Numbered from the stretch's first letter, positions 17,711-26,720 are shown. The stretch is DNA of 64,000 nt from an uncultured Lachnospiraceae bacterium (GCA_910578885.1 CAJTSH010000008.1:40696-104695), one strand, 5' to 3'. Numbers and translations: made by a program. The notes: generated by a model from the letters alone, not told the origin.

Positions 17711-17953
17711 TTAGTCCTCATCCATCAGGCTCTGAATCAGTTCGCACAGCGCCTCTACCGAATTGAAATTCTGCGGAACAATTTTATCTGCGGAAATTAC
17801 AATTTCAAATTCATCATTGATCTCCGAAACCAAAGAAATGATGTCAAAGGAATCCAATATCTTGCTGTCTACCAATGTATCACAGCCTTCAAAATCCTCA
17901 TCCGGGTGCAGCTCGCTTAAAATCTCCAATAATGTGCTTTTAATTTCTTCCAT
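17711..17953 (-). CDS. Acyl/aminoacyl carrier protein (DltC-like)
   Basis: 80 aa, acidic, with the phosphopantetheine attachment serine in ILDSFDIISLV (about residue 35) and the four-helix carrier pattern (LLEILSELHPDED, NSVEALCELIQSLM). It would be loaded by the adjacent adenylation enzyme and deliver the aminoacyl group to the MBOAT protein. It overlaps the end of the adenylation gene (17940) by 14 nt. The size and order match DltC. Confidence 0.85.
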   Translation of the reverse strand: MEEIKSTLLEILSELHPDEDFEGCDTLVDSKILDSFDIISLVSEINDEFEIVISADKIVPQNFNSVEALCELIQSLMDED

Positions 17954-19462
17954 TGTGCTTTTTCTCCTTCTTATATTTATCTTTTAATGACACGCGATTG
18001 ATTTTCCCATTCGCGGTAAATGGTATCTCTTCCAACTGTTCCACATAATTTGGAATCATGTAACGGGGCAGCTTCTCCTTCAACTGCTTCACCAGCTCCT
18101 TTGAAGAAATGTCCCCTACATAATACAGCACGATTTTTCCCTTTTCTTCATCATAGATACAGCCGCATAACTTTATCCCGCCAATCATATTAACATTTGC
18201 TTCGATTTCACCCAATTCGATTCTATGGCCCATATGCTTAATCTGGTAGTCCTTTCTGGACACAAACACCAGCTCGCCATGTTCGTTGTACCTTCCGATA
18301 TCCCCTGTCCGGTAAATAATTTCCGGGTAGGCGGTATTTAAGGGATTCTGCACGAAGGATTCTCCTGTCTTTTCCGGATTATTATAATATCCCAGCGTTA
18401 CGGAAGTTCCCCTGATACAGATTTCGCCTTCCTTCGCCTGCTTGTTTTCTTCATTCAGCAGCAGAATCTCCGTATTCCGAAACGGTCCGCCAATCGGTAT
18501 CGGTTCGCCTTCCGCAAGCTCCCTTTCTATATGATAATAACAGCACATACCGGTTCTTCAGTCGGTCCATACAGGTTCGTAAAGGACGCTTCAGGAAGCG
18601 TCTTGCGCCAAATACGAAACTGTTTCATCGGAAATACTTCGCTTCCAAACGCAATTGTCCTCAAATATTCCGGCTTTATCGTCTGAAAGGTTCCGAACGC
18701 CGATATCATCGTCAGTGCCGAAACAACCCAGCAGACCGTATTGACCTTATGCTCATTCAAAAACTCCACAAGCTTCACCGGAAACATGAACAGGCTCTTA
18801 GGCACAATATAGGTCGTCGCCCCGAATTTCAGCGTTGGGTAAATTTCCTTTAAACAGGCGTCAAAATACAGCGGCGTCTGATTGGCAAATACCGTATTTT
18901 CATCAAACTGCAATACCTCGGACAACTGTTCAATATAGTCGATTACGGAGCGGTGACATGCCGCCACTCCCTTCGGCACTCCGGTAGAGCCGGAAGTAAA
19001 CACAATATAAATCGGATCAATATCCAATGCCTTTTGCCGGATTTCACTTAGAGCCTTGGCATTCTCCGGCGTTTCTGCTATTTCATCATACAGACAGATA
19101 GTTCCGTCAAAATGAAAGCTCTTTGCTTTTTCCCTTGTGCTTTCATCGCAGATAATATACTCCGCCTTGCAGTTCTCCAAAATCAAGTCAATCCTGCTCT
19201 GCGGCATTTCTTCATCAATCGGCACATAAAAACAGCCCGCCGCAATCACTCCGAAAAAAGCCAGTATTGTTTTGGGATGCTTATCCATAAATACGACAAC
19301 CGGTTTCCGGTAATATCCCCGATTATGCAGATACGTTCCTATTGAACGGCTCTGCGTATAAACCTCCCGGAAAGTAAATCCTTCCTTCTCATTTGCGAAA
19401 GCTACCTTATCCGGCGCCTTCTTTACGATATTATCTAAGTAAGATAATACATTAAGCTCCAT
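17940..19462 (-). pseudogene. Amino-acid adenylation enzyme (DltA-like), frameshifted
   Basis: An AMP-forming adenylation gene split into two overlapping frames. The N-terminal part starts at 19462 (ribosome site AGAGGA) and has the P-loop FTSGSTGVPKGV and NLYGPTEEPV, then runs out of frame to a stop at 18527. The C-terminal part continues in the next frame from CCYYHIERELAEGEPIPIGG through YRTGDIGRYNEHGELVF to the catalytic Lys region NGKINRVSL. Restoring one base near 18549 joins GPTEEPV to CCYYHI and gives a normal ~507-aa enzyme. The break is not in a long homopolymer. It may be a real mutation, a programmed shift or a sequencing error; if real, the whole operon would lack its activating enzyme. 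Confidence 0.8.
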
Positions 19463-19479
19463 TGTATTTTCCTCTCTTA

Positions 19480-20196
19480 TCAATGTGTAATCAACTGCTG
19501 ATATTCTTTCTTTAATGCTCCGCAAATTTCTACGGAACGCTTTGCAAGTACCTGCATTGCATCCAGGTAACCGGGACCTATCCTTTCATCCCGTCTTATC
19601 ATGGAAAGCTCCGTGCAGCCCAGCAGAATGACTTTAGCGCCTTTCTCCCTGAGTTCCCCGGAAACCCGCACAAACCGCTCCATCTCCACCGGATACGCCG
19701 CCTTTACATTCTGATAAATCAAGTGCATGACGTCCCTCTGCCCTTCCTCTTCCGGCAATATCACGTCTATCCCCGCCGATTGTAAAGCCTTCTGGAACAA
19801 CCCGCTCTGTACTGTTCCATCGGTCGCCATCAGCCCGACTTCTTTTATGTTTCTTTCTGCCAAGTATCCCGCAGTCTCTTCAATAATATTGATAATCGGA
19901 ATAGGAATCTCTTCAGACAATTCCTTGAAAAAGTAATTCGCCGTTATACAGGGAATCGCTATCACATCCGCCCCAATCTCCGCCAATCTCTTTCCGATTG
20001 CCGCCATTGGTCTCCCCGGATTCTCTACGCTCTTCCCCAGAATATAGTTCGTCCTGTCTGGTATGGACGGACAATTATGTATCAACATCTCAATATGATC
20101 CTGGTCTTTATCTGCATCCGTCATTTCGATTATCATCTGCATGAAAAACGCCGTTGCCATCGGTCCTAATCCTCCGATTACGCCCAATTTCTTCAT
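19480..20196 (-). CDS. Aspartate/glutamate racemase family protein
   Basis: 238 aa with the Asp/Glu racemase fold: start KKLGVIGGLGPMATAFFMQ, first catalytic Cys in IAIPCITANYF, second in ILLGCTELSMI. PLP-independent racemases of this family interconvert L- and D-aspartate, glutamate or related acids through the two cysteines. It lies 12 nt after the transglutaminase gene and 17 nt before the adenylation gene, so it is part of the operon. Its presence suggests that the envelope modification uses a D-amino acid other than, or in addition to, the D-alanine of classical dlt systems; this is inference from context. Confidence 0.8.
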   Translation of the reverse strand: MKKLGVIGGLGPMATAFFMQMIIEMTDADKDQDHIEMLIHNCPSIPDRTNYILGKSVENPGRPMAAIGKRLAEIGADVIAIPCITANYFFKELSEEIPIPIINIIEETAGYLAERNIKEVGLMATDGTVQSGLFQKALQSAGIDVILPEEEGQRDVMHLIYQNVKAAYPVEMERFVRVSGELREKGAKVILLGCTELSMIRRDERIGPGYLDAMQVLAKRSVEICGALKKEYQQLITH

Positions 20197-20208
20197 ATTG
20201 TTACCTCT

Positions 20209-21462
20209 CTATTGTATCTTGGGATATAGTGAAGGATCGTAGTTATGCGTACCACGATGTGTTGTAGAATATGCCATAACCTCCTCATCAGTGCAATAAA
20301 AGAAATAACTTCCGTCTCTCCTTCTTGTCGCATCAAAATGATACCAGCCATCACCGATATCAATCAAATTCCAGTAATGATGCGTTGACGTTGGAATTTT
20401 CTGTATATCCATATTCGTGATTCCCGCTCTTGTCAGCAGTGCCTTAGATGTCATTGCATAGACGAAGCAGTCTCCTGAATGCTCCACCAATCCATGATAG
20501 GCGCCCTGAATCCAGTCTGTCACCGGCGTTCCGTCCGAATATCCGATATTACCATGCACCCAGTTGAAAATCGCTTCCGCCTTCTCATATTCTCCCATAT
20601 CTGCTGTCGTGATTTTTGCCAATTGTTCGTCCGCAAGCGCATTGATCAATTCCTCCGTGGCCTGTTCTGCAGCCGGCATTGTCACATGGAGAACCGTGTT
20701 CACAGACGTTTCATTTCCCGCCTTATCCTTTGCGATATAGGTAATGGGGTAATCTCCCTCCTTATTCAAATCCACTCCACTATTGTCTACCGTCAATTCC
20801 ACTTCGCTGTCATAATTGTCCGTAACCGTTATATTTCTCTTATAGGAAATGCTGTTCCCCGCAGCTACGGTCAATTCCTCTACTCCGCTGATAACAGGCG
20901 CCTCCGCATCTTCCACTACTTCTACATCTGCGGTAACAGTTGTGGTATTTCCGCCTTCATCCGTAACGGTCAGCTCTACTTGCTGACTTCCTGCCTTAGA
21001 AAAATCCGGAGTTCCTGCAAATGCAACCGTTGTTTCCGTGACATCCTCTATCTTCTCTATCAAATCCTCCGGCCCTATCGTCCCTTTTATGTAGACTTGT
21101 GCAGTCTTTGGCGTCACCACCGGCTTTACTGTGTCTATGACATGCAAAATGGAGGTATACTTCTTCCCGGATATCTCTATCACAACAACATAATCTGCCA
21201 CTGTATTCATATCTACGGAATCATCAAGTCCGGATACCAATCTGACATCCCTATAATCCTTCTCCAAAAAATCAGAAACATCTGGCATAGCGCTTCCCGC
21301 TTCTATTGTCAATTCCTCTGCCACCATAGGCGTTCCGAAAAAGCAAACACATCCAACTATTATTAAAACAAAGACGGAAAAAACAAGAATCATCTTTGTA
21401 ATTAGTATTCTCCGTCTTCTTCTGGCTCTGCGTAATCTTTTTCCTTCCATGCGTCGACTCAT
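20209..21462 (-). CDS. Membrane-anchored transglutaminase-like protein with Ig-like domains
   Basis: 417 aa. A very basic N-terminus (RLRRARRRRRI) and one membrane helix (about residues 22-45) place the rest outside the cell. Residues ~50-265 form three Ig/DUF5011-like repeats (TDEGGNTTTVTADVEV, AKDKAGNETSVNTVLHV). The C-terminal transglutaminase core has Cys in HSGDCFVYAMTSKALL, His in THHYWNLIDIG and Asp in WYHFDATRR, so the catalytic triad is intact. Such proteins are thought to act as proteases or cross-linkers on the surface. It is the first gene of the dlt-like operon, with AGGAGA 7 nt before the ATG. Confidence 0.85.
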   Translation of the reverse strand: MSRRMEGKRLRRARRRRRILITKMILVFSVFVLIIVGCVCFFGTPMVAEELTIEAGSAMPDVSDFLEKDYRDVRLVSGLDDSVDMNTVADYVVVIEISGKKYTSILHVIDTVKPVVTPKTAQVYIKGTIGPEDLIEKIEDVTETTVAFAGTPDFSKAGSQQVELTVTDEGGNTTTVTADVEVVEDAEAPVISGVEELTVAAGNSISYKRNITVTDNYDSEVELTVDNSGVDLNKEGDYPITYIAKDKAGNETSVNTVLHVTMPAAEQATEELINALADEQLAKITTADMGEYEKAEAIFNWVHGNIGYSDGTPVTDWIQGAYHGLVEHSGDCFVYAMTSKALLTRAGITNMDIQKIPTSTHHYWNLIDIGDGWYHFDATRRRDGSYFFYCTDEEVMAYSTTHRGTHNYDPSLYPKIQ

Positions 21463-21599
21463 ACCAATCTCTCCTATTGTTCATCATCAGATATTCTTCA
21501 TCTTAGCATTGCATTATTTCAACAACTTCTCTGGCTTGTAACAAAATTGTATCAGTATGTTAATAAATTCTATATTGGAAAATAATATAATACATAAAA

Positions 21600-21641
21600 A
21601 GAGGATGTCCCGAAGTTTTCTATTCTTCCGAAACATCCTCT
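21600..21641 (-). terminator. Terminator after the NlpC/P60 gene
   Basis: Outer arms AGAGGATGT (21600-21608) and ACATCCTCT (21633-21641) with an inner stem around a loop; the leftward transcript continues into TTTTTATG. It separates the NlpC/P60 gene from the dlt-like operon. Confidence 0.75.
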
Positions 21642-21663
21642 GAATCTCTGTTTATTTTTCTAG

Positions 21664-22878
21664 TTAGAAGATTCGTCTTACAGAAAGAATCGTCTTATAG
21701 TATACATTAGAATACTTAATTCCTGATTCTGGCGTACTTGCATGGACAAGTGTTCCCCCGCCAATGTAAATACCAACATGTCCGCTGTAGCATACGATAT
21801 CCCCCGGCTGCATTGCATCTTGACTAACTTCATATCCGCAGCCTCTCATTGCACTTGAGGAATGTGGGAGCGATACGCCGAATGCTGCATAAACTGCCAT
21901 TACGAATCCGGAACAATCTGCACCGTTCGTAAGGCTTGTACCACCATATACGTATGGATTCCCCACAAACTGGCACGCATAATTTGCAACTGCGCTTCCG
22001 CCGCTTCCTGACGGTGCCGAATAACTTCCGCCCGATGAGGAAGAACCGCCACCGGAACTGCTTGAACCACTGGATCTCCGTGACGCCCTCCTTGCTGCTT
22101 CTGCTGCCTCCGCCGCTCTCAGAGCCGCCTGACGCTCCGCTTCTTCCTTAGCAAGTCTGGCTTCTTCTTCTCTCTTGGACTCAGCTTGTACAAATTCTGT
22201 GGAAAGCGTTACGTAATCCATAGAAACGTATCCTTCACCTTCCTCGATTTCAACCTTTACCCATCCGTCTACCGATTCATCCGTTACGGTAAGCTCCTCC
22301 TGATTCGGAACCTGTCCCAATTTATCGGATTCTGTCGATGCTTCTGCTCTTACAAACAGTCCGTCTGTCTGAACCGTAGCCACCCTTCGGCTTACATTTC
22401 TCGCAAGCTCTTCATTGTCGCGGACAACATATTCGCTCTTTACATAACCGGTTACCGTACCGGATGTAATCTGATACCAGTCGTCTACTGTCTTATAGAC
22501 CTTTGCCGCCGAGTTATTGTAAAGCTTTCCTACTACTTCGCTGTCTGTATTCGGTTCGCTTCTGATATTCACATAATTGTCAACCTGAGCAATTGCGATA
22601 TCCGCATATTCCCCTTTCAGACTGCCTTTTCCTGTTGCATCAGACTGCTGAACTACCGGTGTCTGGTTGTCTGCGGTCTTTACATCCTGCTCATTCCGAG
22701 TCATATAATCAGAAAAACAAAGTGATACACCGGATAACGGTGAAGTATCAACTGCCGCGCTCTCTGCCGGTTGGAAAACCCCCGCAACCGGCGCTGCATA
22801 TGTAACTGCCGGTATCCCGGTCAGTGTAAGCACGCCTGCCAGTCCAAAAGCCGCTACCCTCAAAGCCTTCTTGTACAT
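21664..22878 (-). CDS. Secreted SH3b-NlpC/P60 cell-wall hydrolase
   Basis: About 404 aa from ATG 22878 (GGAGGT 4-5 nt upstream). Signal peptide to about residue 28 (LTGIPAVTYA). Two SH3b domains bind the wall (YVNIRSEPNTDSEVVGKLY and TDGLFVRAEASTESDKLGQV). A coiled Ala/Glu/Arg linker and a Ser/Gly-rich spacer lead to a C-terminal NlpC/P60 domain with Cys in GADCSGFVMAVY and His in GHVGIYIGGGTLVHAS. It should cleave peptidoglycan stem peptides. It is a single gene between two terminators or promoters. Confidence 0.9.
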   Translation of the reverse strand: MYKKALRVAAFGLAGVLTLTGIPAVTYAAPVAGVFQPAESAAVDTSPLSGVSLCFSDYMTRNEQDVKTADNQTPVVQQSDATGKGSLKGEYADIAIAQVDNYVNIRSEPNTDSEVVGKLYNNSAAKVYKTVDDWYQITSGTVTGYVKSEYVVRDNEELARNVSRRVATVQTDGLFVRAEASTESDKLGQVPNQEELTVTDESVDGWVKVEIEEGEGYVSMDYVTLSTEFVQAESKREEEARLAKEEAERQAALRAAEAAEAARRASRRSSGSSSSGGGSSSSGGSYSAPSGSGGSAVANYACQFVGNPYVYGGTSLTNGADCSGFVMAVYAAFGVSLPHSSSAMRGCGYEVSQDAMQPGDIVCYSGHVGIYIGGGTLVHASTPESGIKYSNVYYKTILSVRRIF

Positions 22879-23015
22879 AAATACCTCCATCTATCATTAG
22901 CACTTGTCATTTGTTACGAATTTATTACATGGCTAATTATAGCGCAGCGGTCATGTATATGTCAACCCTAAATACCACCGGAATTTTCCAAAATATTTTT
23001 CTTCTTTTGTTAATT

Positions 23016-23933
23016 TTATACACTGCGGTAAAGATACTCTTCGGCTGAGGCAACCGCATTCGCGCCGTCCGCCGCCGCAGTAATAACCTGACGCAACTTC
23101 TTGGTACGGATATCACCTGCTGCAAACACTCCCGGCACATTGGTTACACAGTCTTCTCCCGCTGCAATATAACCTCCTTCGCCCATCTGCACAAAGTCTC
23201 TTGCATAATCCGAATTCGGCGAAATACCTACCGCCAGAAAAACCCCGTTTACCGGAAGATTCCGACGCTTTTCTTCCCTCTTATTGTATATGGAAACACT
23301 CTCCACCATTTCTGTCCCGCAAATTTCCTCCACAACAGTGTCATAGAGGATTTCAATATTTGACGCGTCCTTTACCCTCTGTTGCAAAAGCTTTGCTCCC
23401 CTAAATTCTTCTCTTCTATGAATCAGATATACCTTTTCGCAGCCCCTTGCAAGAAACAGCGCGTCCTCTAACGCAACATCTCCGCCGCCCACCACTGCAA
23501 CAGTACGGTTTTTGAAAAAAGCTCCGTCACAAGTCGCACAGTAGGATACGCCCATACCGCCAAGCTCCTCTTCTCCCGGAACCCCCAGCTTACGATGGCT
23601 GGCTCCGGTTGCAAGAATCACCGTCCTCCCCTCTATGATTCCGTCCGCAGTCTCTATTTTATGGATCCCATTCTCTGTATGGAGCCTTTTCACCTCAGCG
23701 GTTCTAAATTCTGTCCCCAATTTTTCTGCATGTTCTTTAAACTTCATACCCATCTCAAATCCACCGATTCCCGGCAATCCCGGATAGTTATCCACCTCGT
23801 AGGTATTTAAAATCTGCCCTCCGCCCATAGGCTGTTTCTCTATCACCAGTGTATGCAGTCTTGCCCTCTGTGCATAAATTGCTGCCGTAAGGCCAGCCGG
23901 ACCGCTTCCGATAATCACCACGTCATAAATCAT
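23016..23933 (-). CDS. trxB: Thioredoxin reductase
   Basis: 305 aa flavoenzyme, standard length. FAD site GSGPAGLTAAIYAQRA at the N-terminus, redox-active CATC in YCATCDGAFF, NADPH site VGGGDVALEDALFLA, and the C-terminal GVFAAGDIRTKKLRQVI. It reduces thioredoxin with NADPH in the cytosol. AAAGGAG precedes the ATG. No thioredoxin gene is adjacent. Confidence 0.93.
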   Translation of the reverse strand: MIYDVVIIGSGPAGLTAAIYAQRARLHTLVIEKQPMGGGQILNTYEVDNYPGLPGIGGFEMGMKFKEHAEKLGTEFRTAEVKRLHTENGIHKIETADGIIEGRTVILATGASHRKLGVPGEEELGGMGVSYCATCDGAFFKNRTVAVVGGGDVALEDALFLARGCEKVYLIHRREEFRGAKLLQQRVKDASNIEILYDTVVEEICGTEMVESVSIYNKREEKRRNLPVNGVFLAVGISPNSDYARDFVQMGEGGYIAAGEDCVTNVPGVFAAGDIRTKKLRQVITAAADGANAVASAEEYLYRSV

Positions 23934-24025
23934 ATCTCTTTATCTCCTTTTCTTCAATATCTCTATCTTACCATCTCCTTTTATGCTTTCCAAGAAAAAT
24001 ATGGAATATTCACAAGTTCTCTCTC

Positions 24026-24185
24026 TTAAAGCACTTTCCCATCCGCCATCAAGATTTCTTTTCGGCTCATACCCACCCATTCCTTATCATGCGTTGCCAT
24101 CAAGATTGTCATCCCCTCCTGATTGAGTTCATGGAACAACTCCATGATGCCGTATCCGGTCTTCTCATCAAGCGCCCCGGTGGGT
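24026..24185 (-). pseudogene. C-terminal remnant of an ABC transporter ATPase
   Basis: About 52 codons in one frame reading PTGALDEKTGYGIMELFHEL and then EGMTILMATHDKEW to a stop. This is the D-loop/H-loop end of a LolD/MacB-type ATPase; Walker A, signature and start are missing. It abuts mobile-element debris, so the rest was probably removed by an insertion/deletion. Confidence 0.65.
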
Positions 24186-24242
24186 ATTGTTCAATTGGTA
24201 CAACATATGAAAAGCCCCGGAAAACTGCTGCTGGGGCTGCTT

Positions 24243-24363
24243 TTATCTGTATTCTAATCTTTGCTTGTTCTCTGAACAATATTTTGCCATGTACCTCCAG
24301 CAGTCCAGCATATATTCAAAGCCGCCGTCCTCTGTATCTATTTTGCTTCCCTGCTTCGCTCAT
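24243..24363 (-). pseudogene. Frameshifted small mobile-element gene
   Basis: ATG 24363 follows GGAGGA by 7 nt but the frame closes after 15 codons. A neighbouring frame continues SKIDTEDGGFEYMLDCWRYM through AKYCSENKQRLEYR to a stop at 24243. One indel would join them into a ~40-aa protein. The function is unknown; similar short genes sit in clostridial conjugative elements. Confidence 0.35.
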
Positions 24364-24403
24364 ACATAAATCCTCCAATACCCACATTTTTTACCAAGGC
24401 AAA

Positions 24404-24426
24404 AGAGCGGTGGCAAGTTCCGCTCT
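24404..24426. terminator. Bidirectional terminator hairpin
   Basis: AGAGCGG (24404-24410) pairs with CCGCTCT (24420-24426); T-rich on both outer sides (TTTTTT to the right, TTTT in leftward RNA). It closes the small-gene unit at 24434-24619. Confidence 0.6.
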
Positions 24427-24433
24427 ATCTTTT

Positions 24434-24619
24434 TTACTGTTGTTTACTGATTTCCAAATCCTCTGTGGAGATTCCCAGCATTTGCAACTCTGCCCTTGCT
24501 ATCTTCTCCTGATACTCTACTTCTTCCTGTCCGTGCTTTTTAATGCGCTGGATATTTACATATTTCTCAATAGCGATTCTTTTCATTTCCTGTTCGTTCA
24601 TTTGTTCCAAAACCTCCAT
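24434..24619 (-). CDS. Small protein of mobile-element origin
   Basis: 61 aa from ATG 24619 (AAAGGAG site upstream; an earlier ATG at 24661 has no site). Charged and helical: MEVLEQMNEQEMKRIAIEKY, then EEVEYQEKIARAELQMLG. No family recognised. It has its own promoter with an operator palindrome in the spacer, shared with the ribbon-helix-helix gene upstream, so the two probably form one regulatory unit. Confidence 0.55.
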   Translation of the reverse strand: MEVLEQMNEQEMKRIAIEKYVNIQRIKKHGQEEVEYQEKIARAELQMLGISTEDLEISKQQ

Positions 24620-24672
24620 ATTCCTATTCTCCTTTCCGTTCGTCAGATTTACTTGCCCCATCTGATATTACT

Positions 24673-24701
24673 ATCATACTATATTCGTACGAATATTTCA
24701 A
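24673..24701 (-). promoter_or_regulatory. Promoter with ATATTCGTACGAATAT operator in the spacer
   Basis: -35 TTGAAA (24696-24701), 17-nt spacer, -10 TATGAT (24673-24678). A perfect 16-bp palindrome ATATTCGTACGAATAT (24681-24696) fills the spacer, the classic placement for a repressor. Confidence 0.75.
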
Positions 24702-24880
24702 GTCTCTTCTATTTCTTCTTTTATGATTCTCCGAATAAATCCGTTTATACTTTCTCCTGTATTATCGGTATATTCTTTCAATGCTTCGTATTCCTCTATT
24801 TTCATATCCAAGGGAATCCGTTTATATGCCTTTGCCTTATATTTCAGCGTTGCCCTCACCTGCGCTTCACTGGTAGCCAT
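24698..24880 (-). CDS. Ribbon-helix-helix (CopG/Arc-type) regulator
   Basis: 60 aa: a basic start (TLKYKAKAYKRIPLDMKIEE) forming the beta strand, followed by two helices (YEALKEYTDNTGESINGFIRRIIKEE). The KRIPLDM strand and GESINGFIRR turn match CopG/Arc-type DNA-binding proteins or antitoxins of mobile elements. GAAAGGAG precedes the ATG. Four copies of ATATTCGTAC flank the gene and lie on its own promoter, so autorepression is likely. No toxin partner of known family is adjacent; the 61-aa gene downstream is the only candidate. Confidence 0.7.
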   Translation of the reverse strand: MATSEAQVRATLKYKAKAYKRIPLDMKIEEYEALKEYTDNTGESINGFIRRIIKEEIEET

Positions 24881-24903
24881 ATTCTCACACTCCTTTCAAA
24901 CTA

Positions 24904-24932
24904 ATAGTACCATAATGCATATATTCGTACAA
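24904..24932 (-). promoter_or_regulatory. Promoter of the ribbon-helix-helix gene
   Basis: -35 TTGTAC (24927-24932), 17-nt spacer, -10 TACTAT (24904-24909). The -35 lies inside one of the ATATTCGTACaA operator copies (24921-24932). Confidence 0.65.
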
Positions 24933-25000
24933 TTATATGATATGCACAATTTATATTCGTACGATTTGTACATATTTCCCATTGATATATTCGTACAAAT
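24921..25000. repeat. Cluster of three ATATTCGTAC operator copies
   Basis: ATATTCGTACAA at 24921, ATATTCGTACGA at 24953 and ATATTCGTACAA at 24987: starts spaced 32 and 34 nt, about three helical turns, upstream of the ribbon-helix-helix gene. A fourth, fully symmetric copy is at 24681-24696. Confidence 0.75.
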
Positions 25001-25153
25001 ACATTATGCTAGTATCATCAAATGAAACACAGCCCGGTTGCCGGGGAATAGAGTTCGGCAACAGCGAACCTTTACCGACTGAATAATAAAGGGGTGAAAA
25101 TCCAACATAAAAGAAACCAATAAATTACATTTAACATACAGGGGGTACACACT

Positions 25154-25276
25154 ATGAAGAATACATTTACACTTTTTGACATTCCAAACCTTATGAAATC
25201 TTTCGGGAACGCCCGCATAGCAAATGACTGCCTTGCCCCATTCCTAAATAGTTACGACTTTGAGAGTGTATCATAA
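25154..25276 (+). pseudogene. Truncated plus-strand gene at a recombination junction
   Basis: ATG 25154 with AGGGGG 6 nt upstream begins MKNTFTLFDIPNLMKSFGNA, then continues to a stop at 25276. The last residues are antisense to the 3' end of the rhuM fragment, so the original C-terminus is lost. The 130 nt before it contain a small hairpin (GTTCG/CGAAC near 25052) but no recognised riboswitch. Family unknown. Confidence 0.4.
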
Positions 25277-25785
25277 TCAATACTGCATTCTGCAAAGATA
25301 TCTGTAATCTGCTGCCAGATACGCCTCTCGCTTGCACGAATAGAACGTACTCTCTCAAGCAATTCTTTGAAATAGTCTGTTCCAAATGCCGTTTTCCCCT
25401 GTTTGAGACGTTCATCATCTAACACAAACCCCTTTGTCATATATTCCTTCAGAATACTGGTTGCCCAGATACGAAACTGTGTGGCTCTTCCGGAATTCAC
25501 ACGATATCCGACAGAGATAATGGCATCCAAATTATAAAATTGTGTATTATATTTTTTACCATCAGCGGCAGTTACCGAGATTTTCTCGGTAACTGAATTC
25601 TTCTCCAATTCTCCATCTGCGAATATATTTTTCAAATGCAAAGAAATATTGTCTGTAGAACAACCAAACAGCTCAGCCATTGCTTTTTGCGTAAGCCAGA
25701 TTGTTTCATCTTTTACAAGCGCATTAACAGATACTTCTTCATCGGCAGAACTATAGAGCAAAAACTCAAAATTTTTTTCGTCCAT
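25252..25785 (-). pseudogene. rhuM: RhuM-family protein, C-terminally truncated
   Basis: 177 codons from ATG 25785, one base after the hsdM stop. It has the RhuM (DUF4062-unrelated, Fic/Bro-associated) N-terminal pattern: VNALVKDETIWLTQKAMAEL, FGCSTDNISLHLKNIFADGE, and FYNLDAIISVGYRVNSGRAT. Family members usually run to ~330 aa; here the reading frame ends after CSIDYDTLSKS, where the sequence becomes that of the neighbouring element. RhuM genes are common accessories of type I restriction loci, as here. Function of the family is unclear. Confidence 0.75.
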
Positions 25786-25786
25786 C

Positions 25787-26658
25787 CTACACCTCGATTT
25801 CTGCAATTATTTTTGCAATCTCGTCACGAAGCACCTGTTCACGCGCTACTATTTGTTCAATTTCCGCATTCAATTTCTTGATATCAATCTTTTCCCTGGT
25901 GTCCTTTGCCTCCACATAAGTAGATACTGATAAATTGTAATCATTTTCGGCAACTTCCTCATAACCTGCCAAATGCGTAAAATGCTTTACTTCTTCTCTT
26001 CTTGTAAATACATCTACAATTTTATCAACATTTTCCGATGTCAGTTTATTGTTGTTCGTCATTTCCTGACCATAAAAGCCATTTCGAACCGCATCTTTAC
26101 CTAGAATCTTTAAAGCCTTTAAAAGAAGCGAACCACTTCCACAAGCCGGATCATATACTTTATTAACCTCTGTCTTTCCCACAGTTCCAAGTCTTGTTAA
26201 GAGTTCAGATACATCAGCAGGTGTAAAAAATTCCCCCCTGATTTTCCTGCATTACTTGCATACATGGTCATGAGATATTCGTAAGCATCACCGAATGCAT
26301 CAATATCATGGTCGTGGACACTTCCAAGGTTCATATTTGCGACACCACTAAGGAGCTTAACTAACTTTTCATTTCTTTTTGCTACAGTAGCTCCTAGCTT
26401 ATTGCTGTTTACATCATAATCATTAAACAGTCCTGCATAGCTTCCCTCAGACTTACTTCCTTGTGCAGATTCTTCAATATGTCTAAATACACTTTCAAGT
26501 GTCTCATTTAGATTTTCAGATATATAGCGATAAAACATAGTTCCAAGAACATAATTCTTGAAATCCCATCCGTCTACTGATCCGCGAAGTTCATCTGCAA
26601 TCGCCCAAATAGCACGATGTAACTCGTCTCTTTCCTGCTCTTTTTTAGTATCTACCAT
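25787..26658 (-). pseudogene. hsdM: Type I restriction methyltransferase HsdM, frameshifted with internal deletion
   Basis: The N-terminal part from ATG 26658 (AAAGGAG site) reads RAIWAIADELRGSVDGWDFK to SNAGKSGG, then shifts frame: the expected EFFTPADVSELL appears in the next frame after a one-base loss near 26237 in a G run. The C-terminal part holds the SAM-binding VYDPACGSGSLLLKALK but jumps from QEMTN directly to NKLTSENVDKIVDVF, so the middle of the methylase domain with the NPPY/F catalytic motif is missing. There is no hsdS or hsdR in the window. This is a dead type I system. Confidence 0.85.
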
Positions 26659-26720
26659 GTACATTCTCCTTTAGTTTTATTGTCAGATCTATGTAATTGC
26701 AGCAACACTGCTGACACAAA

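Noticed and set aside
20479..21366. 295-codon plus-strand open frame
   Set aside because: It is antisense to the transglutaminase gene, which has full motifs and a ribosome site; the plus frame has no family signal.
24089..24904. 271-codon plus-strand open frame across the element remnants
   Set aside because: It is Phe/Leu/Ser-rich and antisense to the RHH and small genes, with no ribosome site.
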